From a virus: a DNA stretch of 64,000 bases. The notes beneath the pieces were generated by a model. That model made no database searches. It was not told where the DNA came from and worked only from the letters and a program-made list of their open reading frames with translations. The position numbers and the translations under genes were made by a program. The stretch lies in IMG/VR virus record IMGVR_UViG_3300017962_003867, positions 1 to 64,000 of that record, one strand, 5' to 3'. This document shows, in pieces, positions 16,837 to 24,437 of the stretch; within the stretch, counting starts at the first letter, position 1; every line of letters starts with the position of its first letter.

Positions 16837-17999
16837 GCATTAGATATCCTCTGGTGAAAGATACCATTGATAATTCCGACATCGATGAGCTAATCGAGTG
16901 GTTGAAGACGTATCCTAGACTAACAAAGGGACCTTTGACCAAAGAATTCGAATCAAGGTGGGCTTCTTGGCTTGGGTCAAAAAGAGCAATTTATGTAAAT
17001 TCAGGAAGCTCAGCGAATCTTCTTATGTTGTATTCCTTGATAGTCGATGGAAAAATAAACCACGGCGATTCGATTATCGTTCCGGCAATATCATGGGCTA
17101 CAGACTTATCTCCCGTAATGCAGTTTGGATTGAGACCGATCCTTTGCGATTGTAACATGGAAGACCTGTCTGTGGATCTAGAACACCTTGAGCAATTAAT
17201 TAAGGATAAAAAACCGAAAGCTCTTATGCTAGTCTCTGTACTTGGACTTGTTCCAGATATGGATAAGCTCATGAAGCTCTGCGATGATAATAACGTGATT
17301 GTCTTAGAAGACACATGCGAATCATTAGGTTCTATGTTCAGCGGCCGGAAGCTTGGTACATTCGGAACGATGTCGAGTTTCTCTCTTTATTTTGGTCACC
17401 ACATATCTACCATAGAGGGTGGTATGATATGCACAGATGATGATAATTTAGCAGATATATTGTTAAGTATAAGGAACCACGGTTGGGATCGCGACTGGAG
17501 CGAAGACAGAAAAGAAAGATACAGGAAAGAGTACAACGTTAAAGAGTTTGACGCTCTTTACAAATTTTATTATCCTGGATTCAATGTAAGAGCCACAGAT
17601 CTTCAAGCAAAGTTGGGCTTTCGACAACTAGAAAAATTAGACGAAGTTTGCAAAATTAGAGAAAGAAATTTTCAACTGTACATGTCAAACTTAAGTGAAT
17701 CAGGGATTTGGTTGCCTAAAAACAGTCCAGAGAATTTCACATCTAATTTTTGCTTCCCCATCATCCATGAAAATAGAGATAAGATTGCAGGTTCTTTGAT
17801 ATCTGCGGGAGTTGAGTGTCGGCCACTTATCGCTGGTTCAATGGGCACTCAACCCATGTACACTCGTAAGTATGGCGTTTTGCATCTCAAGAATGCAAGT
17901 GTGGTGGACAACAGCGGAATGTATGTTCCAAACAATCAATCTTTCAAAGAAGAAGACATAGACAGAATTTGTGAAATCATCATTGGTTCTGTAAACTAG
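16833..17999 (+). CDS. ColD-like GDP-4-keto-6-deoxymannose 3-dehydratase
   Basis: A 388-residue DegT/StrS-fold PLP enzyme of full length. NSGSSANLLMLYS binds the cofactor phosphate and LEDTCESLG supplies the acidic residue for the PLP ring. Where aminotransferases have the Schiff-base Lys, this protein reads SLYFGHHISTIEGG (two His at about 189-190). That Lys-to-His change is the known signature of ColD, which uses PLP and glutamate to remove the C3 hydroxyl of GDP-4-keto-6-deoxy-mannose. CDP-linked E1 has a similar His, but it also needs an iron-sulfur cluster, and its cysteine set is not evident here. An ATG at 16821 is also in frame; 16833 is preferred for its ATGA overlap and the upstream GGAAAAG. 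Confidence 0.83.
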   Translation: MSIRYPLVKDTIDNSDIDELIEWLKTYPRLTKGPLTKEFESRWASWLGSKRAIYVNSGSSANLLMLYSLIVDGKINHGDSIIVPAISWATDLSPVMQFGLRPILCDCNMEDLSVDLEHLEQLIKDKKPKALMLVSVLGLVPDMDKLMKLCDDNNVIVLEDTCESLGSMFSGRKLGTFGTMSSFSLYFGHHISTIEGGMICTDDDNLADILLSIRNHGWDRDWSEDRKERYRKEYNVKEFDALYKFYYPGFNVRATDLQAKLGFRQLEKLDEVCKIRERNFQLYMSNLSESGIWLPKNSPENFTSNFCFPIIHENRDKIAGSLISAGVECRPLIAGSMGTQPMYTRKYGVLHLKNASVVDNSGMYVPNNQSFKEEDIDRICEIIIGSVN

Positions 18000-18037
18000 A
18001 CTTTGAAAAACTAAATTTATTATTTAGGGAGTACTTT

Positions 18038-19018
18038 ATGAAGACAGCGATGGTAACTGGTATAACAGGACAGGATGGCTCTTACTTAGCAGAACTGTTA
18101 CTAAACAAAGGTTACAGAGTGGTTGGTCTCAAGAGAAGAACAAGTATCCTGTCGACTGATAGAATAGACCACTTGTTCGATAACCCGATGTTATCACTGG
18201 AATATTATTCTCTTCACGACGCCACAACGTTATACAGGCTGATTGAGAAATATAAACCACAAGAGTTTTACAACTTAGCTGCTCAATCGCACGTTAAGGT
18301 TTCATTTGATGTACCTGTCGAGACCGTTGATACTATCGTGATGGGTACTTTAAAGATTCTAGAAGCAGTTAGACACGTCGATCCAACAATAAAGGTTTAC
18401 CAAGCAAGTTCTTCAGAGATGTTTGGAGACAATCCGACTGTGCCGCAGTCAGAGACAACAGCTCTGCAACCAGCAAGCCCATACGCATGTGCAAAAGTAT
18501 TTGCCCACAATCTCTGTAGGAACTATAGAGAGTCTTACGGAATGCATATATCTAGCGGTATCTTGTTTAATCATGAAAGCCCTCGACGTGGCGAAACATT
18601 TGTCACGAGAAAAATTACGCTGGCTGCTGCGAGAATAAAGCTCGGGCTCCAAGACAAGCTTTATCTTGGAAATCTAGACGCAAAAAGAGACTGGGGTTTT
18701 GCTGGTGATTATGTGGAGGCAATGTGGAGAATGCTGCAGCAGGAATCGCCAGATGACTATGTAATTGCTACAGGCGAAACGTCGACAGTCAAGGAGTTTC
18801 TGCACAAAGTCTTTGAGATAGCAGGTCTTGATGTAGAAAAATATGTAGAAATAGACTCTCGTCTGTTCAGACCTCATGAGGTTCCTCTTCTTTTGGGAGA
18901 CGCTACAAAGGCAACAGAAAGGCTTGGGTGGAAAGCAACAGTTGATTTAGACGGACTAGCTAGGATGATGTATGAGTCAGACCTAAAGATGTTAAGCAAA
19001 GAACAAGGAAGACAATAA
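18038..19018 (+). CDS. gmd: GDP-mannose 4,6-dehydratase
   Basis: This 326-residue protein is a clear GDP-mannose 4,6-dehydratase. It has the NADP loop GITGQDGSYLAE (G8, G11, G14), NLAAQSHVKVSF at about 79-90, SSSEMFG at 124-130, and the catalytic pair Tyr149 and Lys153 in YACAKVF. FNHESPRRGETFVTRKI is diagnostic for the GMD group. It converts GDP-D-mannose to GDP-4-keto-6-deoxy-D-mannose, the common precursor of fucose, colitose, rhamnose and perosamine. It should supply both the epimerase at 15134 and the ColD-like enzyme. GDP-mannose itself must come from the host or from genes outside the window. GGGAG precedes the ATG. Confidence 0.96.
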   Translation: MKTAMVTGITGQDGSYLAELLLNKGYRVVGLKRRTSILSTDRIDHLFDNPMLSLEYYSLHDATTLYRLIEKYKPQEFYNLAAQSHVKVSFDVPVETVDTIVMGTLKILEAVRHVDPTIKVYQASSSEMFGDNPTVPQSETTALQPASPYACAKVFAHNLCRNYRESYGMHISSGILFNHESPRRGETFVTRKITLAAARIKLGLQDKLYLGNLDAKRDWGFAGDYVEAMWRMLQQESPDDYVIATGETSTVKEFLHKVFEIAGLDVEKYVEIDSRLFRPHEVPLLLGDATKATERLGWKATVDLDGLARMMYESDLKMLSKEQGRQ

Positions 19019-19581
19019 TGGCAATACCTGAGCAACTTTTAAAAGAAGTAAAGGAAAAACACAACTGTACTGTCTTTTTTGAGACTGGATTATATCATGG
19101 GTATTCTGCGAGGATTGCTCTCGACATGGGTTTTGAAAAAGTGGTGTCTATTGAGCTGTTGCAAAGATTCGTAGACAGGGGAAAAGACACGTTTAAAAAA
19201 GAGATTGCTGAAAATAGATACTTTGTGATACCTGATGACAGTGCGAATTTAGGCAACCACTTAAGCTCTATATTGGATGACAAGGTTGTTTTTTGGCTGG
19301 ATGCCCACATAGACAATCCACTAAATGGAGCTGTTTGTCAACCACTCGAGACGTGTCCAGTTGTGCAAGAGATTAACTCCCTTAGCGTGATGAGGCAAAA
19401 GCCAGTGATCTTGGTTGATGACATAAGCATAATAGAAGGTTCAGCACCGTGGGGTGATAGATCACCTGATGCCATAAATCTTGAAAAAATAATCTCAGCA
19501 ATAAACAACTTACCGTTTGACTATAGCATATCCTATTGGCCATCTGTTTCTTCTGAGAAAGATATATTGGTGGCTGTGTAA
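19018..19581 (+). CDS. Class I methyltransferase-like protein
   Basis: A 187-residue protein whose ATG shares one base with the Gmd stop (TAATG), so the two are coupled. FFETGLYHGYSARIALDMG with VVSIEL after it looks like SAM-binding motif I and the acidic end of strand 2. VVFWLDAHID is the motif IV region, and VILVDDISII a later strand. Similar proteins of this size occur in bacterial polysaccharide clusters. It could O-methylate a sugar, but no substrate can be inferred. It is the last gene of the glycan island proper. Confidence 0.65.
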   Translation: MAIPEQLLKEVKEKHNCTVFFETGLYHGYSARIALDMGFEKVVSIELLQRFVDRGKDTFKKEIAENRYFVIPDDSANLGNHLSSILDDKVVFWLDAHIDNPLNGAVCQPLETCPVVQEINSLSVMRQKPVILVDDISIIEGSAPWGDRSPDAINLEKIISAINNLPFDYSISYWPSVSSEKDILVAV

Positions 19582-19609
19582 AGTCACAAAATAAAGTATA
19601 ATATTCTTT

Positions 19610-20488
19610 ATGAGTGATGAATTAGATAACAGAGTTGCCTTAGTGCAATTTCCGACTAGTAAACCCCACGTTTCATACTCTGAGATTCGTACATGGAAAG
19701 AGTGTCCGTATAGACACAAACTTACTTACATAGACAAGATCTCTGTTGATGAGCCAAGTCCGTATCTTTCTTATGGTACAGCGGTCCATGCTGCGCTAGA
19801 GGATTTTTTAAAGACCCGCTCTATGGACGTTTCTATAGCTCTTGATCAGATTAAAGCAGAGTGGGAAAAGCACGGCTTCGATTCTGATGTATGGATAAAG
19901 GCTCAAGCCGACTATCGCTCTTCACAAGGGTGGAAGCCTAAGCCGCACAATTATTTAAGTGAATGGCTTGAGTGGGCTGAAAACTGTCTTAATGAAATCC
20001 CACAATTTCTAGATTCTGAATTTGATGAGTGGGAAACAGTATCAGCAGAAGAAGAACTCTATGAGTTTGTGGAAGGTTATGACATTTTCTTCAAGGGCTT
20101 TATCGATGCTCTTCTTAAGGTAAAGATTAAGGGGAAAGAATTCTATTATGTTCTTGACTGGAAGACCGCCGGTGATAAAGGGTGGTACGCGTCCAAGAGA
20201 AGAGACATACTAACATGGGCTCAAATTGCTTTATACAAGTCATTCTGGATGAGAAAGAATGATTTAGATACAAAGCAAGTTAAATGCGGGTTTGTACTTC
20301 TCAAACGAGGTGCCAAGAAAGGCAACACTTGTGAGCTAGTAAAAGTGTCTGTTGGTCCTAAAGCGGAAGAGAATGCTCTATCGATTATGAGAAGTATGGT
20401 AAAGACAGTCCGCCGCGGCATTTTTCTGAAGAATAGAGACTCATGCTTGTTCTGTGAGTTCAAGGGGACAACGAACTGTCCAGGATAG
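19610..20488 (+). CDS. PD-(D/E)XK nuclease with Cas4-like cysteines
   Basis: A 292-residue RecB/Cas4-type nuclease. SYSEIRTWKECPYRHKLTYI opens the fold, with Cys32. YGTAVHAALEDFL holds the motif I His60. Asp166 (FIDALL) and Asp183-x-Lys185 (VLDWKT) form the metal site, and QIALYK is the QxxxY-like end motif. Cys279, Cys282 (CLFC) and Cys290 at the C-terminus join Cys32 in the spacing seen in the iron-sulfur nucleases Cas4 and AddB. It probably resects or trims DNA in phage recombination, replication or packaging; no other cas gene and no CRISPR array is in the window. Starting ATG is at 19610, eight bases after a TATAAT that is too close to serve it. Confidence 0.85.
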   Translation: MSDELDNRVALVQFPTSKPHVSYSEIRTWKECPYRHKLTYIDKISVDEPSPYLSYGTAVHAALEDFLKTRSMDVSIALDQIKAEWEKHGFDSDVWIKAQADYRSSQGWKPKPHNYLSEWLEWAENCLNEIPQFLDSEFDEWETVSAEEELYEFVEGYDIFFKGFIDALLKVKIKGKEFYYVLDWKTAGDKGWYASKRRDILTWAQIALYKSFWMRKNDLDTKQVKCGFVLLKRGAKKGNTCELVKVSVGPKAEENALSIMRSMVKTVRRGIFLKNRDSCLFCEFKGTTNCPG

Positions 20489-20496
20489 TCTCATTA

Positions 20497-20504
20497 GATA
20501 AATA
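20497..20504 (+). promoter_or_regulatory. Late-promoter-like element GATAAATA
   Basis: GATAAATA in the 79-base gap before the GT4 gene at 20568 differs from the T4 late core at one position, and matches the relaxed NATAAATA form reported for T4-like marine phages. It lies 64 bases upstream of the ATG. A TGATATGAT (20522-20530) close by resembles an extended -10 box for host-type sigma factors, so the gap could hold early and late start sites. Confidence 0.45.
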
Positions 20505-20567
20505 TACTTCTGAAATCGTTTTGATATGATTACTCACAAGGTACCCAACATTTAGACAGGGCTTACA

Positions 20568-21833
20568 ATGAGTGAAAATCAAAACAAAAAATTAAAAATA
20601 CTTCTAATATCAGACCACGCCTTGAGCACATCTGGTGTAGGTTGTCAGTCACGATTCTTGATGAATGGACTGATAGAAAAGGGAAATTGGACAGTCAGGC
20701 AGCTAGGTGCCGCAATGAAGCACAGCAGTTATGACGTCCAAGCACCGCACCCAGAGTTTATCATAAAGCCCATTGACGGGTTCGGTAACCCAGATATGAT
20801 ACGAGTTCTTCTTGCAACAGAGAAGCCAGATGTACTCATGATCTTTACCGACCCGCGCTTTTATACTTGGCTGTGGGCAATGGAAGACGAAATCCACCAA
20901 GTTTGTCCTATCGCTTATTGGCACGTTTGGGACAACTATCCGTCTCCTGATTTTAATGACGACTTTTATGCATCAACAGACTTAATAAATTGTCACTCGT
21001 ACCTGACTTATGGAATAGTCAAAGAAAAGTTTCCTGATAGAACAAACTTCATACCTCATGCTCTACCAGATGAATTGTTCTTTAAGCTCCCTGAGAATCA
21101 AAAAAAGAGCTTTAGGCAACAACTGCTTGGTCCAAATTCTGAAGACAAGTTTGTTCTTTTTTGGGTCAACAGGAATGCTAAGAGAAAAAGACCAAATGAC
21201 GTACTATGGTCTTGGAAGTTGTTTCTAGATAAGCTAGATGGGGAACAGCGCAAGAACGTGATGTTACTGATGCACACTGACCCTCATGATCAAGAAGGAC
21301 CGAATTTGATGGCTACTTCTCAAAAGCTGGGTATCTTGGATACTGTGAAATTTTCAAGAGAGCGTGTTGGATTTGAACAGATGAATGTTCTTCACAACAT
21401 ATCAGATGCATGTATTAATATAGCTTTTGCAGAAGGTTTTGGTCTTGCAACTTTAGAGGCAATGAAGGTCGGGAATCCAATTATCGCTTGTAAGACGGGT
21501 GGATTGACAAGACAAGTTGTTGATCATCGTGACGGGTCTGAAAATGGTGTGGCTCTTGACATTGTAACAAAGACTCTCGTGGGGTCTCAAAATGTTCCGT
21601 ACATATACGAAGACTATTGCTCTGTCGAAGATACTGCTGAGGCGATAAATAAGCTGTACTCTATGTCTAAGCAAGAAAGAGAGCAGCTCGGCCAGAAAGC
21701 TATGGAATATGTTCAAGAAGAGTTTGCGATGCAAAAAACTATTGACTTGTGGCATGATTCTCTTCTTAAACTCGTAGAAGACTGGAAAGAAGGAAAGAGG
21801 GTTGTCCCACGTTATGAGATCAAGGAGTTGTAA
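20568..21833 (+). CDS. GT4 family glycosyltransferase
   Basis: A 421-residue GT-B enzyme. The N-terminal domain begins KILLISDHALSTSGVGCQSR, the usual GT4 glycine loop. The C-terminal domain starts near FVLFWVNRNAKRKRPNDV and contains the donor-site motif EGFGLATLEAM, in which the two Glu seven residues apart are characteristic of GT4, followed by IIACKTGGLTRQVVD. Length is typical. AAGGAG lies between it and the next GT4 gene, which starts two bases after its stop. The pair stands apart from the main island, behind its own promoter-like sequence, and might act on another substrate such as phage DNA or host glycan. That is speculation. Confidence 0.88.
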   Translation: MSENQNKKLKILLISDHALSTSGVGCQSRFLMNGLIEKGNWTVRQLGAAMKHSSYDVQAPHPEFIIKPIDGFGNPDMIRVLLATEKPDVLMIFTDPRFYTWLWAMEDEIHQVCPIAYWHVWDNYPSPDFNDDFYASTDLINCHSYLTYGIVKEKFPDRTNFIPHALPDELFFKLPENQKKSFRQQLLGPNSEDKFVLFWVNRNAKRKRPNDVLWSWKLFLDKLDGEQRKNVMLLMHTDPHDQEGPNLMATSQKLGILDTVKFSRERVGFEQMNVLHNISDACINIAFAEGFGLATLEAMKVGNPIIACKTGGLTRQVVDHRDGSENGVALDIVTKTLVGSQNVPYIYEDYCSVEDTAEAINKLYSMSKQEREQLGQKAMEYVQEEFAMQKTIDLWHDSLLKLVEDWKEGKRVVPRYEIKEL

Positions 21834-21835
21834 GG

Positions 21836-23011
21836 ATGATTGTTTTAATTAGAGGTCCATTGCTCAGCGTAACTGGATATGGATGCCATACTAGGCAGAT
21901 ATGGAAGTGGGCGAGATCGAAACCCGGTTGGCAAGTGTATGCCAACATCGTCCCTTGGGGAACGTGCACTTATTACGTAGATCCTGAAGCTGAGGATGGG
22001 GTCATCGGCGATGTGATGGCAAATTCCAGTCCACCCACTACGAAACCAGATTTAACGATTCAAGTGCAGCTGCCAGATGAGTGGGACCCTACCTTGGGCA
22101 AGGTTAATATCGGTGTAACAGCAGGAATAGAGGCAGACAAGTGTAGCATGAAGTGGATTTCTGCTTGCGAAAAAATGGACAGGGTAGTCGTTCCGAGTGA
22201 GTACTCAAAAGTGGCTTTGCTTAACGGCGGACTAGCGAAGGACAAACTTGTAAATATTCCAGAGGCTACTACATGTGGATTTGAACAGACACCCGGTTCC
22301 ATTGAGGTTACTAAAAGGCTCGACAAAATTAGCACTGATTTTAATTTTCTGATGTTCGGTCAGATAACAGCACATAATGCGGAAACAGACAGAAAAAACA
22401 CTTTTAATTGTCTAAAGTGGTTGTGCGAAGAATTTGAGGGAAGAGAAGACGTGGGGATTATCATAAAGACTAACCTGGGAAGAATGACTGTCCAGGATCG
22501 GTCATATGCAACATCTACAATCACTCAAGTTCTATCTATGGTCCGAAAAGGTGAGTACCCTCGCATTCATATTGTCCATGGGCTCATGGATCCTAACGAA
22601 ATCGGTGCTGTATACAGGCATGATAAGGTAAAGGCGCTTGTAGCTCCCACTAGAGGAGAAGGATGGGGACTTCCAATTCTTGATGCCGCCGCCAATGGTT
22701 TACCTGTTATTGCAACAGGACACTCTGGTCATCTAGATTTCCTAAAACACACGAAGTTCTTAGATATTAAATTTTCCTTAAGGGAAATACCGGAAGCCAT
22801 GCAAGACGGAAGAATATGGGTAAAAGGCGCAAGATGGGCTGAGCCTAGCGAAAAGCACTTTAAGAGTCGTGTGAGAAAATTTAAAGACTCTCATCGACCA
22901 CCCACGGAATGGGCAAGCAATAGCGCAAGCAAGATTAGAGAACTTTTTTCTATTGAGTCTGTGTTTACGAAATATGATGAAGCGCTAGGTGACTTAATTG
23001 ACTTATCTTGA
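21836..23011 (+). CDS. GT4 family glycosyltransferase
   Basis: A 391-residue GT-B enzyme adjacent to the previous one. The start LIRGPLLSVTGYGCHTRQIW has the G-rich acceptor loop. RVVVPSEYSKVALLNGG is a standard GT4 linker motif. FLMFGQITAHNAETDRKN opens the second Rossmann domain, and APTRGEGWGLPILDAAANGLPVIA (in two parts, GEGWGLPILDA then GLPVIATG) is the donor site, with Asp in place of the second Glu. AAGGAG at 21823-21828 serves its ATG. Overlap of its 3' end with the next small gene indicates one transcript. The two GT4 proteins are not close copies. Confidence 0.88.
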   Translation: MIVLIRGPLLSVTGYGCHTRQIWKWARSKPGWQVYANIVPWGTCTYYVDPEAEDGVIGDVMANSSPPTTKPDLTIQVQLPDEWDPTLGKVNIGVTAGIEADKCSMKWISACEKMDRVVVPSEYSKVALLNGGLAKDKLVNIPEATTCGFEQTPGSIEVTKRLDKISTDFNFLMFGQITAHNAETDRKNTFNCLKWLCEEFEGREDVGIIIKTNLGRMTVQDRSYATSTITQVLSMVRKGEYPRIHIVHGLMDPNEIGAVYRHDKVKALVAPTRGEGWGLPILDAAANGLPVIATGHSGHLDFLKHTKFLDIKFSLREIPEAMQDGRIWVKGARWAEPSEKHFKSRVRKFKDSHRPPTEWASNSASKIRELFSIESVFTKYDEALGDLIDLS

Positions 23012-23324
23012 GATAATACTTCTTTTTGTTCTGGCTATCCTCTTATGTTTATTAGGATGGATGGGATTTAAACTGTACACCCTGGGTGTAACGATACTTA
23101 ACGTACAGGACACTCTGGAAGACAGTATAGAAGTACTTGATAGCAAGGTCGAGTCAATGGAGAGAATTCTCGCAATTCCTTTATTTTCTGACAGTCCAGA
23201 GATAAAGTCGCTACAAAGGGACATGATAGCGTGTAGGGACGCAACACTGGACATTGCGTATTCGCTTTCAAATTCTCTGAAAAGAGAAATTGCTGAAGAA
23301 GAAGTCGTTGGAGAACAACAGTGA
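22998..23324 (+). CDS. Small membrane-anchored protein, unknown function
   Basis: A 108-residue protein with one hydrophobic segment right at the N-terminus (LEIILLFVLAILLCLLGWM), then a helical, partly charged region and an acidic end. The start is TTG: AGGTG at 22987-22991 is well placed for it, and starting at the first in-frame ATG (23061) would remove the membrane helix. It overlaps the GT4 gene by 14 bases and the sigma factor gene by 4. The shape resembles small inner-membrane proteins common in T4-like phages, whose function is not known to me. Topology would be a short outside end and a cytoplasmic helical domain. Confidence 0.7.
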   Translation: MTYLEIILLFVLAILLCLLGWMGFKLYTLGVTILNVQDTLEDSIEVLDSKVESMERILAIPLFSDSPEIKSLQRDMIACRDATLDIAYSLSNSLKREIAEEEVVGEQQ

Positions 23325-24055
23325 CAATAAAGAAGAAGAAGATTATAAGAAGAAAACCTGGTCAAAAAAGAAATATGTATTTCACCAAAGACACTCAGGT
23401 TTCAATAGAGTCATACCAGCAAGAGGAAGATAAAGACGCCAGAGAAGTCATCTACAAAAAAGAGATAGCTCCCGCGTTTGAGCAGCTTGCTGAGAGTCTT
23501 ATATACGTATACGGGTTTAATTCTCCATATGAGACTGTTGCTTCGATGAAAGATGATTGCGTGGCTTTCCTTTACGAGACAATACATAAGTGGGATCCAG
23601 AAAGAGGAACGAAAGCATTTTCTTATTTTAATGTAGTAGCCAAAAACTGGCTAATCATAAGATGTAGAAATGCTAAAAAGAATTTCCACCGTCACGTTTC
23701 AATGTCAGATATGTCAGTATTGAACTCAAACGATAAGCACACTATTGCTAGCCATCAAGTTGTACCCTCACCTGAAGATATATTAGAACAAGCAAATTAC
23801 AAGAATGAGCTATTTAGTGTAATCACAGAAATAGAAAACAGAGTTAAAAAGCAGAATGAGGTCACATGTGTAAAAGCAATCCGAACAGTCTTTGAGAATA
23901 TAGACAATCTGGATTTCTTAAATAAACGTGCAATATACGTTTATATCCGAGAGATATCTGGCTTAAATTCAAAACAACTATCTGTTGCGATGTCTAGGAT
24001 TCGAAAGCACTACAAGGACATAGTGAAAGACGAAAGATTGGTAGATTTATTCTGA
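23321..24055 (+). CDS. gp55-like late-transcription sigma factor
   Basis: A 244-residue basic protein that fits the T4 gp55 group of minimal sigma factors. The central block KWDPERGTKAFSYFNVVAKNWLI resembles sigma region 2, with the aromatic-rich helix that melts the -10 region; the rest is helical. gp55 binds host RNA polymerase and directs it to TATAAATA promoters with the sliding clamp and its coupling protein. An exact late promoter occurs at 15071 in this window, consistent with an active factor. The gene starts at GTG overlapping the previous stop (GTGA), with GGAGAA at 23310-23315. It is longer than T4 gp55 (185 residues), with the extra sequence at the basic N-terminus and the C-terminus. 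Confidence 0.8.
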   Translation: MTIKKKKIIRRKPGQKRNMYFTKDTQVSIESYQQEEDKDAREVIYKKEIAPAFEQLAESLIYVYGFNSPYETVASMKDDCVAFLYETIHKWDPERGTKAFSYFNVVAKNWLIIRCRNAKKNFHRHVSMSDMSVLNSNDKHTIASHQVVPSPEDILEQANYKNELFSVITEIENRVKKQNEVTCVKAIRTVFENIDNLDFLNKRAIYVYIREISGLNSKQLSVAMSRIRKHYKDIVKDERLVDLF

Positions 24056-24062
24056 GGTACGT

Positions 24063-24431
24063 ATGAGTTTAGATAAAGTTTCAAATGCTCTACAAGATTT
24101 TGATGAGCTAAAAAAGAAGGTCAAAGATTTTTCTGAAGTACTTCAGAAATTAGAGCATGCTGATGCAAAGAAGAAGATTCTCTGGAAAGAGATTTATGAG
24201 AATGCGATAACAGACAGACAAAATGCTCACGTTCTATTTGTAGAGGCATATACAACGATGAGCCAAGGTACAACTGAGCATGCGACGCTGGGATCGACTT
24301 TGAGTAAATACCTGGAAAGAATGAACAAAGCGAACGATCAATTACTTAAGCTAGCGGAAATAATGGCGCGCTCTGAAGATGACTTCAATAAGATTAACGC
24401 TGACGATTTGTTCGATCAAATTCAAGGATAG
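24063..24431 (+). CDS. Helical phage protein, possibly terminase small subunit
   Basis: A 122-residue charged protein that appears wholly helical, with a coiled-coil-like start (DFDELKKKVKDFSEVLQKLE) and a second helical pair (LGSTLSKYLERMNKANDQLLKLAEI). Size, helical content and the final KYLERMNKANDQLLKL segment recall the small terminase subunit (gp16) of T4-like phages, but I see no decisive motif. It lies 7 bases after the sigma gene and 6 before a structural gene. GAGG precedes the ATG. A virion-assembly or transcription-accessory role is equally possible. Confidence 0.5.
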   Translation: MSLDKVSNALQDFDELKKKVKDFSEVLQKLEHADAKKKILWKEIYENAITDRQNAHVLFVEAYTTMSQGTTEHATLGSTLSKYLERMNKANDQLLKLAEIMARSEDDFNKINADDLFDQIQG

Positions 24432-24437
24432 TTTTAG

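Noticed and set aside
16833-17999. GDP-perosamine synthase (Per/RfbE) as the call for the PLP enzyme
   Set aside because: Per has the Schiff-base Lys; this protein has His at that position and the following STIEGG context of ColD.
19597-19602. TATAAT as a promoter of the nuclease gene
   Set aside because: It lies only eight bases before the ATG, leaving no room for a leader, and there is no -35 box.
19610-20488. CRISPR-Cas adaptation module
   Set aside because: The Cas4-like nuclease stands alone; no repeat-spacer array and no cas1 or cas2 gene is present.
21643-21650. GATAAATA inside the first GT4 gene
   Set aside because: Inside a coding region and not followed by a gene start; likely chance.
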